Shown one piece after another: positions 1 to 7,503 of a DNA stretch of 64,000 nt; the first letter of the stretch is position 1, and every line of letters starts with the position of its first letter. Origin of the DNA: Roseivirga sp. UBA6061 (lineage in GTDB: Bacteria > Bacteroidota > Bacteroidia > Cytophagales > Cyclobacteriaceae); assembly GCA_002427745.1 (NCBI GenBank), contig DIYF01000092.1, positions 1 through 64,000 of the forward strand. Direction: 5' to 3'. The notes below the pieces were generated by a model. The model saw only the letters and a list, made by a program, of their open reading frames with translations, was not told where the DNA came from and did no database searches. Position numbers and translations under genes: made by a program.

Positions 1-186
1 GATTTCGGCTTTGAGGAAGACAACCTCAAAACCATCAAAATCTACAACGAAAATGATGAACTGTTGGAAACAGTAACTGTTGGTCAGGATGAGGAAGTAG
101 AGGATGAATTGACGCAGCAGAGATTGAATCAGGCTGAATTCTTGTCGGAGTATAACAACACACTGATCTACAGGATTTCAGAATAA
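1..186 (+). CDS. small acidic protein, 3' end only (paralog A)
   Basis: The window opens inside this reading frame, which ends with TAA at 184-186; 61 codons are visible. The sequence is rich in Glu and Asp. It aligns without gaps to the C-terminal halves of the next two genes: a TIKIYNENDEL-type segment, then an acidic linker, an LNQAEFLSEYNN segment and a C-terminal IYRISE. The conserved YNN-x-IY tail is the clearest shared feature. The missing N-terminus probably carries the single hydrophobic anchor seen in the two downstream paralogs. I do not recognise the family, and no catalytic motif is visible. A terminator follows directly, so it is probably its own transcription unit. Confidence 0.8.
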   Translation, partial: DFGFEEDNLKTIKIYNENDELLETVTVGQDEEVEDELTQQRLNQAEFLSEYNNTLIYRISE

Positions 187-561
187 TATATATCACATTA
201 TTGTATTCCAAAGAGAGGGCTGCCCGGTGGGTGGCCCTCTTTGTTTTTGAGCTTCTGTAATCCACTCGCCTTATATCCGGATCGGAGAGCTACACCGGGC
301 CATGGGTAAAACCAGCCTGACCCTGGAAATAAGTTTGCCAAAAACGGACTGTTGCTTTAATGATCAGTCAGAACCTGACAAACATGGCAAAGAACAGGCC
401 ATAAATCATGGTCTGAATGCCTGAATTAAAAAAGCGGAGAAAAAACTTTTTTAATTCAGAAAAACTTTTTTTGGCATCATAGTTGGGTAAGGTAGGGTGT
501 TGTCCGTCATACCAATGTCAACGGACAAAAAACAGAACATCAACACTAAATAGATATAGTT
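187..561. other. intergenic region between small paralogs A and B
   Basis: This 375-base gap holds the terminator of paralog A at its left end. The rest must contain the promoter and leader of paralog B. It is A/T-rich around 425-475, with runs of A and T, but I could not place a convincing TTTG/TAnnTTTG promoter pair. No gene is supported. Confidence 0.5.
214..247 (+). terminator. Rho-independent terminator after paralog A
   Basis: AGAGGGC at 214-220 pairs with GCCCTCT at 234-240. A T-rich tract, TTGTTTTT, follows at 241-248. The hairpin lies 28 bases after the stop codon. Confidence 0.85.
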
Positions 562-930
562 ATGAAAGCAGCATCAAAAACTCAGAAAGCAATGGCCTTA
601 TTTGTTGGGGTAGTAGTGTCCGCCCTGGCTATTTTCGCGGGAGAATTCAGCTCTCATGGTGAAACCATTGATAACTCAATTTACGAATTGAACATAGATG
701 AAAACGCTTTGATCGAAAGAGCAATTGAAGAGATGAGCGAAGAGGAATATGTGATAGAAGAGGTAGCTCTTAAAACCATTAAAGTATTTGACCAGGACAA
801 TGAGTTGGTGGAGGTAATCTCTCTCTGGGAAGGACAGGAAATCGAAGATGAGTATACTTTACAACTGTTAAATCAGTCTACTTTTCTTTCATCATACAAC
901 AACACTGCCATCTATCAGGTGATAGAGTAA
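562..930 (+). CDS. small acidic membrane-anchored protein (paralog B)
   Basis: 122 residues, starting at ATG. Residues 13-29 form one hydrophobic segment after a short basic start, so the protein is either signal-anchored or exported after cleavage. The remainder is strongly acidic. From about residue 65 it matches paralogs A and C: LKTIKVFDQDNEL, an acidic stretch, LNQSTFLSSYNN, then IYQVIE. No known domain is recognised. Three copies in tandem point to local duplication. They could be secreted or periplasmic small proteins that act in a dose-dependent way, but that is inference. Confidence 0.85.
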   Translation: MKAASKTQKAMALFVGVVVSALAIFAGEFSSHGETIDNSIYELNIDENALIERAIEEMSEEEYVIEEVALKTIKVFDQDNELVEVISLWEGQEIEDEYTLQLLNQSTFLSSYNNTAIYQVIE

Positions 931-953
931 TATAATACAGACAGAAAACAGGG

Positions 954-982
954 AAGGAGAGCTTAACGGTTCTCCTTTTTTT
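954..982 (+). terminator. Rho-independent terminator after paralog B
   Basis: AAGGAGA at 954-960 pairs with TCTCCTT at 971-977, and the T run continues to 982. It starts 23 bases after the stop of paralog B. Confidence 0.85.
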
Positions 983-1194
983 GGTTTTGGCCTGAGTATG
1001 GGGTGGAATTGTGTAAAATAAAATTCTAAATACATTCGATTGCATGTTTTTTAATACCTGTGATTGGTGTATTTGATAAAATAAAATTTGGTTTATAGCG
1101 TTTTTTTGTTAAATTGATAATGGATGTAGAGCAAGTCTCAAAAAAGCCTTCTCAACGTCCGGTTAATTGAATTATCAACTAAAGTCTGTTAACT

Positions 1195-1551
1195 ATGAGT
1201 GCTTCAGGAAGAAAGAACAACTTACTCGTAGCCGGGCTGATCGTTTTGATCGCTTCCGGCATTTTTCTAATGAACAAAGGAAGTCAGCTGACTGAATCAC
1301 TGGATGCCATTGAGTTTGACGATCAGGCAATTTTGGAGAGGGCCTATGAAGATGTCCGCAACTCTGAGGAGTTTCCAGAACTGGAAGAAGAACAAATCAT
1401 CAAGGTATTCGATGAAGACAACAAGCTTATTCAGTCCATGACGCTGCTGGCCGGAGATGAAATCAATGATGAAGATTTCAGAAAACTGGTTAACAAGTCA
1501 ACACTACTGGCCGAATACAGTGGAAGCAAAGTTTACAGGCTTGACCGGTAA
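1195..1551 (+). CDS. small acidic membrane-anchored protein (paralog C)
   Basis: 118 residues, starting at ATG. A short basic N-terminus is followed by one hydrophobic segment at about residues 10-27, then an acidic soluble part. The C-terminal half aligns with paralogs A and B (IIKVFDEDNKL, then LVNKSTLLAEYSG and VYRLDR) but is the most diverged copy, with a basic final residue pair. The 264-base gap upstream and a terminator on each side suggest separate transcription of each copy. Function unknown. Confidence 0.85.
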   Translation: MSASGRKNNLLVAGLIVLIASGIFLMNKGSQLTESLDAIEFDDQAILERAYEDVRNSEEFPELEEEQIIKVFDEDNKLIQSMTLLAGDEINDEDFRKLVNKSTLLAEYSGSKVYRLDR

Positions 1552-1578
1552 CTCTTAATCGATCTGCTAAAAACTAAT

Positions 1579-1604
1579 AAAAGGAGCCTCGGCTCCTTTT
1601 TTGT
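1579..1604 (+). terminator. strong terminator after paralog C
   Basis: AAAAGGAG at 1579-1586 pairs with CTCCTTTT at 1593-1600 around a CCTCGG loop, and more T residues follow. Because the arms are A-rich and T-rich, it could also act on the minus strand for pfkA, whose stop lies at 1664. Confidence 0.9.
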
Positions 1605-1663
1605 TTATGCAGGTTCTGGTATTCGCAAGCATTAGTGCGATACGGACCGATCTGTTTGATTTC

Positions 1664-2758
1664 TCAGTCACCAAAAGAAATGCCGACACCCTTGGCTGCC
1701 TGTACCAGGTAACAGTCTGGGTCTACATTGTTATAAGCTGCGGTGGCTTCTTTCAGCGAAACAGAGCAAATCTCATTGTTTTTGAAGGTTACCATTTTAC
1801 CAAATTCATTATTCAGGGCTAGTTCCAGTGCTTTTACGCCATACTGAGTGGCCAGTATGCGGTCGAAGGCATTGGGAGTACCACCTCTTTGCAGGTGACC
1901 GAGAACCATTTCCCGGATATCTGCACGGCAGCCGGTTTTCTTAAGCTGTTCACTGAGCTGATAGGCCACGCCTCCCAGCCTCAGGTTTTCATAGCCAATC
2001 TCATCACTTGCCCGCGCTGTGATGGTACCGTCTTTTGGTTTGGCTCCTTCCGCGATCACGATATTGACAAAACCCCGACCCTCCTGATACCGGGATTCTA
2101 TCCGTTCTTTTACTTTCTGTATATCATAGGGAATCTCCGGGATCAGACAAAGCTCCGCACCTCCTGCCATAGCTGCGTGCAGGGCAATCCAGCCGGCACT
2201 GCGTCCCATTACTTCCAGTATCATAACCCTGTGGTGACTCTCTGCTGTCGATACCAGCTTATCTACCGCATCCGTTGCTTCCTGTACAGCAGTCTGAAAA
2301 CCGAAAGTGTAATCTGTGGCTGAAAGGTCATTGTCTATCGTTTTAGGAACTCCCACCACAGGCATTCCCAGCTCAAACAGTTGCTGACTGATGGCCTGAG
2401 AGCCATCACCGCCAATGCTGATTACACAATGAAACCCCATGTCTCTGATCATTTTAACGGTCTCGGCAGAGCGGTCTTTCATAATCCACTCACCGGATTC
2501 ATTCTGAGTAGGGAAGCCAAAGGGGCCTCCCTTTGTAGTAGTGCCTAAAATGGTGCCTCCCTTTACATGGATACCGGCAACGTTTTCATTGGTGAGTCTG
2601 ATGATCTCCTGCGGATCTCTCAGGAGTCCGTTATAGGCTTCAATACTACCATATACTTCGGTGTCACCCTCATGAGCGGCTCTTTTCACAATGCCACGAA
2701 TCACCGCATTTAATCCGGGGCAATCACCGCCCCCGGTCAGGACCAGAATCTTCTTCAT
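1664..2758 (-). CDS. pfkA: 6-phosphofructokinase
   Basis: 364 residues. It phosphorylates fructose 6-phosphate to fructose 1,6-bisphosphate in glycolysis, in the cytoplasm. Seen in the sequence: the opening LTGGGDCPGLNA, the catalytic region GGDGS at 116-120 and PKTIDND at 138-144 (the catalytic Asp lies in the TIDND part), and MGRSAGW at 184-190 for sugar-phosphate binding. Gly119 is the residue type linked to ATP use. Lys139, in PKT rather than PGT, is the type common in pyrophosphate-using and group III enzymes, so the phosphate donor is not certain; I favour ATP. It is the last gene of a minus-strand run and starts 53 bases after the hydrolase gene. Confidence 0.95.
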   Translation of the reverse strand: MKKILVLTGGGDCPGLNAVIRGIVKRAAHEGDTEVYGSIEAYNGLLRDPQEIIRLTNENVAGIHVKGGTILGTTTKGGPFGFPTQNESGEWIMKDRSAETVKMIRDMGFHCVISIGGDGSQAISQQLFELGMPVVGVPKTIDNDLSATDYTFGFQTAVQEATDAVDKLVSTAESHHRVMILEVMGRSAGWIALHAAMAGGAELCLIPEIPYDIQKVKERIESRYQEGRGFVNIVIAEGAKPKDGTITARASDEIGYENLRLGGVAYQLSEQLKKTGCRADIREMVLGHLQRGGTPNAFDRILATQYGVKALELALNNEFGKMVTFKNNEICSVSLKEATAAYNNVDPDCYLVQAAKGVGISFGD

Positions 2759-2811
2759 ACTCCCAAGGTAATGCAGAGGAGGGGTTAATCCTTCCGACTT
2801 CTGTTAAATGA

Positions 2812-4227
2812 TTATTTAATCAGTAAAGATACCTTTAACCAACTGGTAATCAGCTCCAGCGCTCTCGGGGAGAAGGAGGTTTCATTTTGGTTGTAGTCCA
2901 GCGGAGAACCTGATGTGGCGTCCTGAAAGACATGGTTGACATCCGGTAGTAATACGGTGGCATATTGTCTGTTACCGGCTTTTCTCAAATGGCCGGCTAT
3001 GGCTTCCAGGTTTTTGTCAGGGGCTACAAAGGGGTCCTTGCTGCCGTGCAGGGCCAGAAAAGGGCAGGTGATGGTTTGTAGAACAGGAGCCGGGTCAAAG
3101 TTGACCTGGTAGCGGTACCATGGACTTGAGAAAATTCTGATTTGCTCATCTACAGATTTCGGAACCAGAAACAAACGCTCATCCATTTCGGGTTTCTCGC
3201 TGTTTGCCAGCAGTTTTCTCAGTTTTTTGGCTGCCTTTTCCGGGTTTGTTTCTTTTTGGACTGCCTTGAACAGGTTTTGTGTGTGATCTCTTAATTTCTC
3301 AATGCCCGTGGCATCCAGCCCGCCCAGCTTACCGATGGCGCTTACCTGATCCAGAATTACCTCTGAGCCTTTGATGCCCATGCCACCCAGGGTAATGATA
3401 AAGGCAGTCTCCTTATTAATAGCAGCAGCCATCGGACCTACAAGGGTGCCTTCGCTGTTTCCGATAAAGCCAATTTGAGATGCTTTGATATCAGATCGCT
3501 TTTTGAGCATGTTAAAGCCGGCCAGAGCATCGTACGCGAAGTCTTCCATTGTTGATTCGAAGATATCACCTGAGGAGCCTCCGATACCCCGGTCATCCGC
3601 TCTGAGCACGGCAATCCCCTGGCGGGTGAGGTGGTCAGCCAGCACCATAAAAGGCTTGTGCTGAGGGCTGCCATGCGACTGGTCCCTGTCATTAGGCCCG
3701 GCCACGGTCAGCAGAATAGCGGCAGGGAAGGGGCCGGTACCTGAGGGAATGGTCAGGGTTCCTGCCAGTGTGGTGCCATCGCGTTCATTGGTAAAGGTAA
3801 CTTCATGTACTGTATAGGGAAAGGGAGCCTGCGGTGTCTGAGGACGATCTTTGATTTTAAGCTGAGGCTTCACCTTTTGTTTCTCAAGATTCAGTTCGGC
3901 TTTCATAGGGCCTTGTACCCAATGGCCCTTCAGTGTATTTGTTTTCTCATCAACAGTGCCTTCCCACCTGCCACCTGCCAGCGGAATGTCAAATTTAAGT
4001 TCCGGTAAAGAGAGCTGTATGTTGGTGATGCCAATTCCTTTGAGTTGTTGTTTTTCACTGCTGAGATTACCGGTATAGGTTCCGTCAGTTTGTTCGAAGC
4101 TGATAAGAATATCCATACTTCGACCATTAAAATCGAGAGCGCCCAGCCATGAACCCGATAGGTCAAACTTCTGTGCCTGTATGGATTGTGCCAGCAGGAG
4201 TAATAAAAGGAGATAGAGTTTTTTCAT
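2812..4227 (-). CDS. secreted alpha/beta hydrolase with N-terminal beta domain
   Basis: 471 residues. Signal peptide at 1-18 (Leu-rich, ending AQA/Q). Residues 20-120 form a lipocalin-like beta domain (GSWLGALDF, then GTYTGNLSS), common in Bacteroidota peptidase-like esterases. From about 145 there is an alpha/beta hydrolase of the prolyl-oligopeptidase-related type. Visible features are an AGPNDRDQ oxyanion region, an ADDRGIGGSSG turn, the nucleophile elbow GNSEG (Ser258), HGSKDPFVAP for the acid region and PDVNHVF for the His. It is probably a periplasmic esterase or acyl hydrolase; the substrate is unknown. It lies 61 bases after the AraC-type gene, which may regulate it. Confidence 0.85.
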   Translation of the reverse strand: MKKLYLLLLLLLAQSIQAQKFDLSGSWLGALDFNGRSMDILISFEQTDGTYTGNLSSEKQQLKGIGITNIQLSLPELKFDIPLAGGRWEGTVDEKTNTLKGHWVQGPMKAELNLEKQKVKPQLKIKDRPQTPQAPFPYTVHEVTFTNERDGTTLAGTLTIPSGTGPFPAAILLTVAGPNDRDQSHGSPQHKPFMVLADHLTRQGIAVLRADDRGIGGSSGDIFESTMEDFAYDALAGFNMLKKRSDIKASQIGFIGNSEGTLVGPMAAAINKETAFIITLGGMGIKGSEVILDQVSAIGKLGGLDATGIEKLRDHTQNLFKAVQKETNPEKAAKKLRKLLANSEKPEMDERLFLVPKSVDEQIRIFSSPWYRYQVNFDPAPVLQTITCPFLALHGSKDPFVAPDKNLEAIAGHLRKAGNRQYATVLLPDVNHVFQDATSGSPLDYNQNETSFSPRALELITSWLKVSLLIK

Positions 4228-4288
4228 GTTTTTTCTTCAAAACAGGCTGTTTTAACTGTTTTGAGCGACCGAAAACATGTTTCTGAAC

Positions 4289-5392
4289 CTAATTATCTGC
4301 CTGCTGCTGGCGCTTAAACTGGGAGGGAGTAAGGCCGGTAAACCGCTTAAATACGGTATTGAACGTTGACTTGGAATTAAAGCCGCAGTCCATGGCAATC
4401 CCCAGCAAACTCAGGTGCTGCTTATCCGGCTGGTGAATTTGAGCCTTAAATTCATTTACACGATACTCATTGAGGAAATCACTGAAGTTTTGTCCCAGTT
4501 GTTCATTGATGGTTTGGGAGATATGACGCTCAGAGAGGCCTGTGAGTTTTGCAAGCTGCCTGAGTGTAAGGTCAGGTTGCCTGTACGGACGATGCTCATC
4601 CATATATTCTTTGAGCTGCTCCAGGAGTACCGGACTTTGTTCGGCACGCAAGGAGGAGTACTGGTATTTAGGGGCTTCATGACTTCCGAAAATGACTTTG
4701 GGTCTTTTGACCAGAAGGGCCGCTCCTGTGTATATGTAGAGCAGCGCTATAATAGCGGCCAGGTAGCCGGTGACAGGTTGTTGGTTTACTCCGGCTATCA
4801 GCAGTATAAACTGAATCAAACCAAAAAGACCAATGACAAGTATGGCGATCCAGAGCTTGCGGAGCCAGTCTTTGTTCTGGTCTTGTGAGAGCACAAGTCT
4901 GTGACTCATAAGTATGTACACACCGAACTGCAGGTACATGATGATGGCAGAAGAGAGATCAGAGAAGGAGGGGGGCTGGTCAGTAAGACCGGACTGAACA
5001 ATGAGCAGTTCACGAATCAGGTCTGTCTTGTGACCTGCACTGTGAAAATGATAGACTACACTGATATAGCCCAAATGAATCAGAAAGGGAATAAAATGAA
5101 GCAAATGAACTTTGCTCAGTTTCCGCTTTGAGCCAAAGCTCAATATGTAGAGGTAGAGCAGCGGGCCGAATGCCAGGTTAAAAGGAATACTCCAGAAAGT
5201 CAGATGTGGATATTCCAGTGCTTTACCCGATGAGAGTAAGACCAGATCGAACAGTTGCAGAGAAAAAAAGAGAACGATCAGGCCTAAAAACAAATTCGAC
5301 AACCCTTTGTCCCGATTGGTACAGAGAGTTGCTGAAAGGAAAATTCCCTGACCAGCGGCTATAAGCAAAAGTATAAACAGAGCTTCCAGCAT
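4289..5392 (-). CDS. AraC-family regulator with N-terminal membrane domain
   Basis: 367 residues. The first ~230 form about seven hydrophobic segments, for example LFILLLIAAGQGIFLSA, LGLIVLFFSLQLFDLVLL and LWIAILVIGLFGLIQFILLI. They are followed by a cytoplasmic part with a C-terminal AraC helix-turn-helix (about 265-365: LTLRQLAKLTGLSERHISQ, then GIAMDCGFNSKSTFNTVFKRFTG). The protein is therefore a membrane-embedded sensor fused to a DNA-binding domain, a frequent design in Bacteroidota. The next gene in the same direction encodes a secreted hydrolase and is a likely target. The ligand is not visible. Confidence 0.9.
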   Translation of the reverse strand: MLEALFILLLIAAGQGIFLSATLCTNRDKGLSNLFLGLIVLFFSLQLFDLVLLSSGKALEYPHLTFWSIPFNLAFGPLLYLYILSFGSKRKLSKVHLLHFIPFLIHLGYISVVYHFHSAGHKTDLIRELLIVQSGLTDQPPSFSDLSSAIIMYLQFGVYILMSHRLVLSQDQNKDWLRKLWIAILVIGLFGLIQFILLIAGVNQQPVTGYLAAIIALLYIYTGAALLVKRPKVIFGSHEAPKYQYSSLRAEQSPVLLEQLKEYMDEHRPYRQPDLTLRQLAKLTGLSERHISQTINEQLGQNFSDFLNEYRVNEFKAQIHQPDKQHLSLLGIAMDCGFNSKSTFNTVFKRFTGLTPSQFKRQQQADN

Positions 5393-5419
5393 GGAGGGAA
5401 ATATACAAAGTATCTGAAA

Positions 5420-7225
5420 TCAGCCTTCTTTCCTGGCCATTCTCATCCTGGTATTTTCATCCAGGTAAATCTTTCTCATACGAATATGCTTGGGCGTAAT
5501 CTCCAGATATTCATCCTTCTGAATGTACTCCATCGCTTCTTCGAGAGAGAATTTTTTCGGAGGAGCGATCTTGGAGTTATCATCAGAACCGGCAGCCCTC
5601 ATATTAGTGAGCTTCTTACCTTTCTGCACATTGACCACAATATCGTTTTCACGGTTGTGCTCTCCGATTACCTGACCCGTGTACAGGTCTTCACCCGGAT
5701 GAACAAAGAAAGTACCGCGATCCTGCAGCTTATCCAGCGAATAGGGAGTACCAGGACCGTTCTCCATAGAAATCAGCGAACCGTTGGACCTTCCTTTGAT
5801 CTCGCCTTTATAAGGCTGGTATTCTTTGAAACGGTGGTTCATAACGGCTTCACCGGCCGTAGCTGTCAGTACATTATTTCTCAGTCCGATCAGGCCTCTT
5901 GAAGGAATGTCAAACTCAAGGTGCTGTTGATCACCTTTAGGTTCCATAATCTTCAGCTCACCCTTTCTCTGGGTGGCCAGCTCAATCACTTTACCGGATA
6001 CGTGGTCAGGCACATCTACTACCAGTGATTCGATAGGCTCGTTGCGTGTCCCGTCAATTTCCTTGTAGATTACCTGTGGCTGGCCTACCATAAGCTCATA
6101 GCCCTCTCTGCGCATGGTTTCAATCAGTACCGACAAATGCAGGATACCACGACCGAAAACCAGGAATTTATCTTCCGTATCAGTTTCTTCTACTCTCAGC
6201 GCCAGGTTTTTCTCTGTCTCTTTGAACAAACGATCTCTCAGGTGGCGGGAAGTCACGAATTTACCATCGCTACCAAAACCCGGAGAGTTATTGATAGCAA
6301 AGAGCATATTCATAGTGGGCTCATCAATGCTGATACGAGGTAGTGGCTCCGGATTATCAAAATCAGTGAGTGTATCACCTATTTCAAAGCCTTCCAGGCC
6401 TACAATAGCACAAAGCTCTCCGGCATGTACTTCTTCCACCTTTTGGCGTCCGAGCCCTTCAAACAGCTGCAGTTCTTTGATACGCACACGTTTTATCGAA
6501 CCGTCCGTTTTAGTAAGCCCCATAGAGGCACCTTCCTTCAGGCTACCCTGGTACATGCGGCCGATGGCAATTCTCCCTACAAAAGAAGAATAGTCCAGAG
6601 ACGTGACCTGGAATCTTGGTGTGCCTTCCGGAGCCGGGGCTTCAGGAATCACCTCAACAATTTTGTCCAGCAAAGGAAAAATATTATCTGTTGGCTTTTG
6701 CCAGTCATCGCTCATCCAGCCTTGTTTGGAAGAACCGTATACCGTTTCGAAATCAAGCTGTTCTTCTGTGGCATCCAGATTGAACATCAGGTCAAATACC
6801 TGCTCATGTACCTCATCAGGACGACAGTTCTCTTTGTCTACCTTGTTTACCACCACAATAGGTGTAAGGCCCAGTCCCAGTGCTTTGCCCAGCACGAAAC
6901 GCGTCTGTGGCATAGGACCTTCAAAGGCATCTACCAGCAATAATACGCCATCGGCCATTTTCAATACCCTTTCTACTTCTCCTCCAAAGTCTGCGTGACC
7001 GGGAGTATCGATGATGTTGATCTTAACACCTTTGTAGCGTACCGATACGTTTTTAGAAAGAATGGTAATACCACGCTCTCGCTCCAGGTCATTGTTATCC
7101 AGAATGAGCTCTCCGGACTCCTGATTTTCTCTGAAAAGTTTAGAGGCGTGTATAATCTTGTCTACCAGGGTGGTTTTACCGTGGTCAACATGGGCGATTA
7201 TGGCAATATTTCTGATGCTTGTCAT
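5420..7225 (-). CDS. typA: ribosome-associated GTPase TypA/BipA
   Basis: 601 residues from the ATG at 7225. It is a translational GTPase of the EF-G type that binds the ribosome and helps subunit assembly and stress adaptation. Seen: the P-loop AHVDHGKTT near the N-terminus, the G2 region RERGIT, DTPGHADF for G3 and NKVDK for G4. After these come the EF-G-like domains and the family-typical C-terminal region (SRGLIGLRN, then YTGQVIGEHNRENDI). The frame extends upstream to a TTG at 7243. The ATG is preferred because TypA proteins start a few residues before RNIAIIAHVDHGKTT and because a promoter-like box sits just upstream. Only 27 bases separate its stop from the AraC gene. Confidence 0.97.
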   Translation of the reverse strand: MTSIRNIAIIAHVDHGKTTLVDKIIHASKLFRENQESGELILDNNDLERERGITILSKNVSVRYKGVKINIIDTPGHADFGGEVERVLKMADGVLLLVDAFEGPMPQTRFVLGKALGLGLTPIVVVNKVDKENCRPDEVHEQVFDLMFNLDATEEQLDFETVYGSSKQGWMSDDWQKPTDNIFPLLDKIVEVIPEAPAPEGTPRFQVTSLDYSSFVGRIAIGRMYQGSLKEGASMGLTKTDGSIKRVRIKELQLFEGLGRQKVEEVHAGELCAIVGLEGFEIGDTLTDFDNPEPLPRISIDEPTMNMLFAINNSPGFGSDGKFVTSRHLRDRLFKETEKNLALRVEETDTEDKFLVFGRGILHLSVLIETMRREGYELMVGQPQVIYKEIDGTRNEPIESLVVDVPDHVSGKVIELATQRKGELKIMEPKGDQQHLEFDIPSRGLIGLRNNVLTATAGEAVMNHRFKEYQPYKGEIKGRSNGSLISMENGPGTPYSLDKLQDRGTFFVHPGEDLYTGQVIGEHNRENDIVVNVQKGKKLTNMRAAGSDDNSKIAPPKKFSLEEAMEYIQKDEYLEITPKHIRMRKIYLDENTRMRMARKEG

Positions 7226-7247
7226 GCGCTTGTTCAAATTCAAGCCG

Positions 7248-7255
7248 CAAAGGTA
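7248..7255 (-). promoter_or_regulatory. candidate Bacteroidota -7 box for typA
   Basis: Read on the minus strand, this is TACCTTTG, a full match to the TAnnTTTG box of Bacteroidota sigma-ABfr promoters. It would place the transcript start about 18 bases before the ATG at 7225. No clear -33 TTG is seen at the right distance, so this is a candidate only. Confidence 0.4.
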
Positions 7256-7453
7256 GGGTTTTAATATGAATGTTTGATGATGCCGTTATGAAGTTTGCCT
7301 TAGAGCCAGCGTTCAGGTGTCCGAAGGGCAGGTAATCCTATATGACTTTCAGGAATCACCCAATTCTGCTGAAGAAGACTGCTCACCTTCTTTTTGACTT
7401 TATAACTAACCAATTGAATCATATAAAGTAAGAAACGTCATTGGCGATAAACC

Positions 7454-7484
7454 TTTGTTTCCAGCGCTGTGAACGTTATATTCC
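7454..7484 (+). promoter_or_regulatory. candidate promoter for the Ig-repeat surface protein
   Basis: TTTG at 7454-7457 and TATATTCC at 7477-7484 are separated by 19 bases. This matches the -33/-7 layout of Bacteroidota promoters, with two mismatches in the -7 box. The start codon follows at 7504. Confidence 0.4.
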
Positions 7485-7503
7485 TATGTTCAATAAGCTA
7501 TAA

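Noticed and set aside
35-265. Minus-strand open frame opposite the first small gene
   Set aside because: It lies antisense to a well-supported paralog and its terminator, has no recognisable protein pattern and is best read as a shadow.
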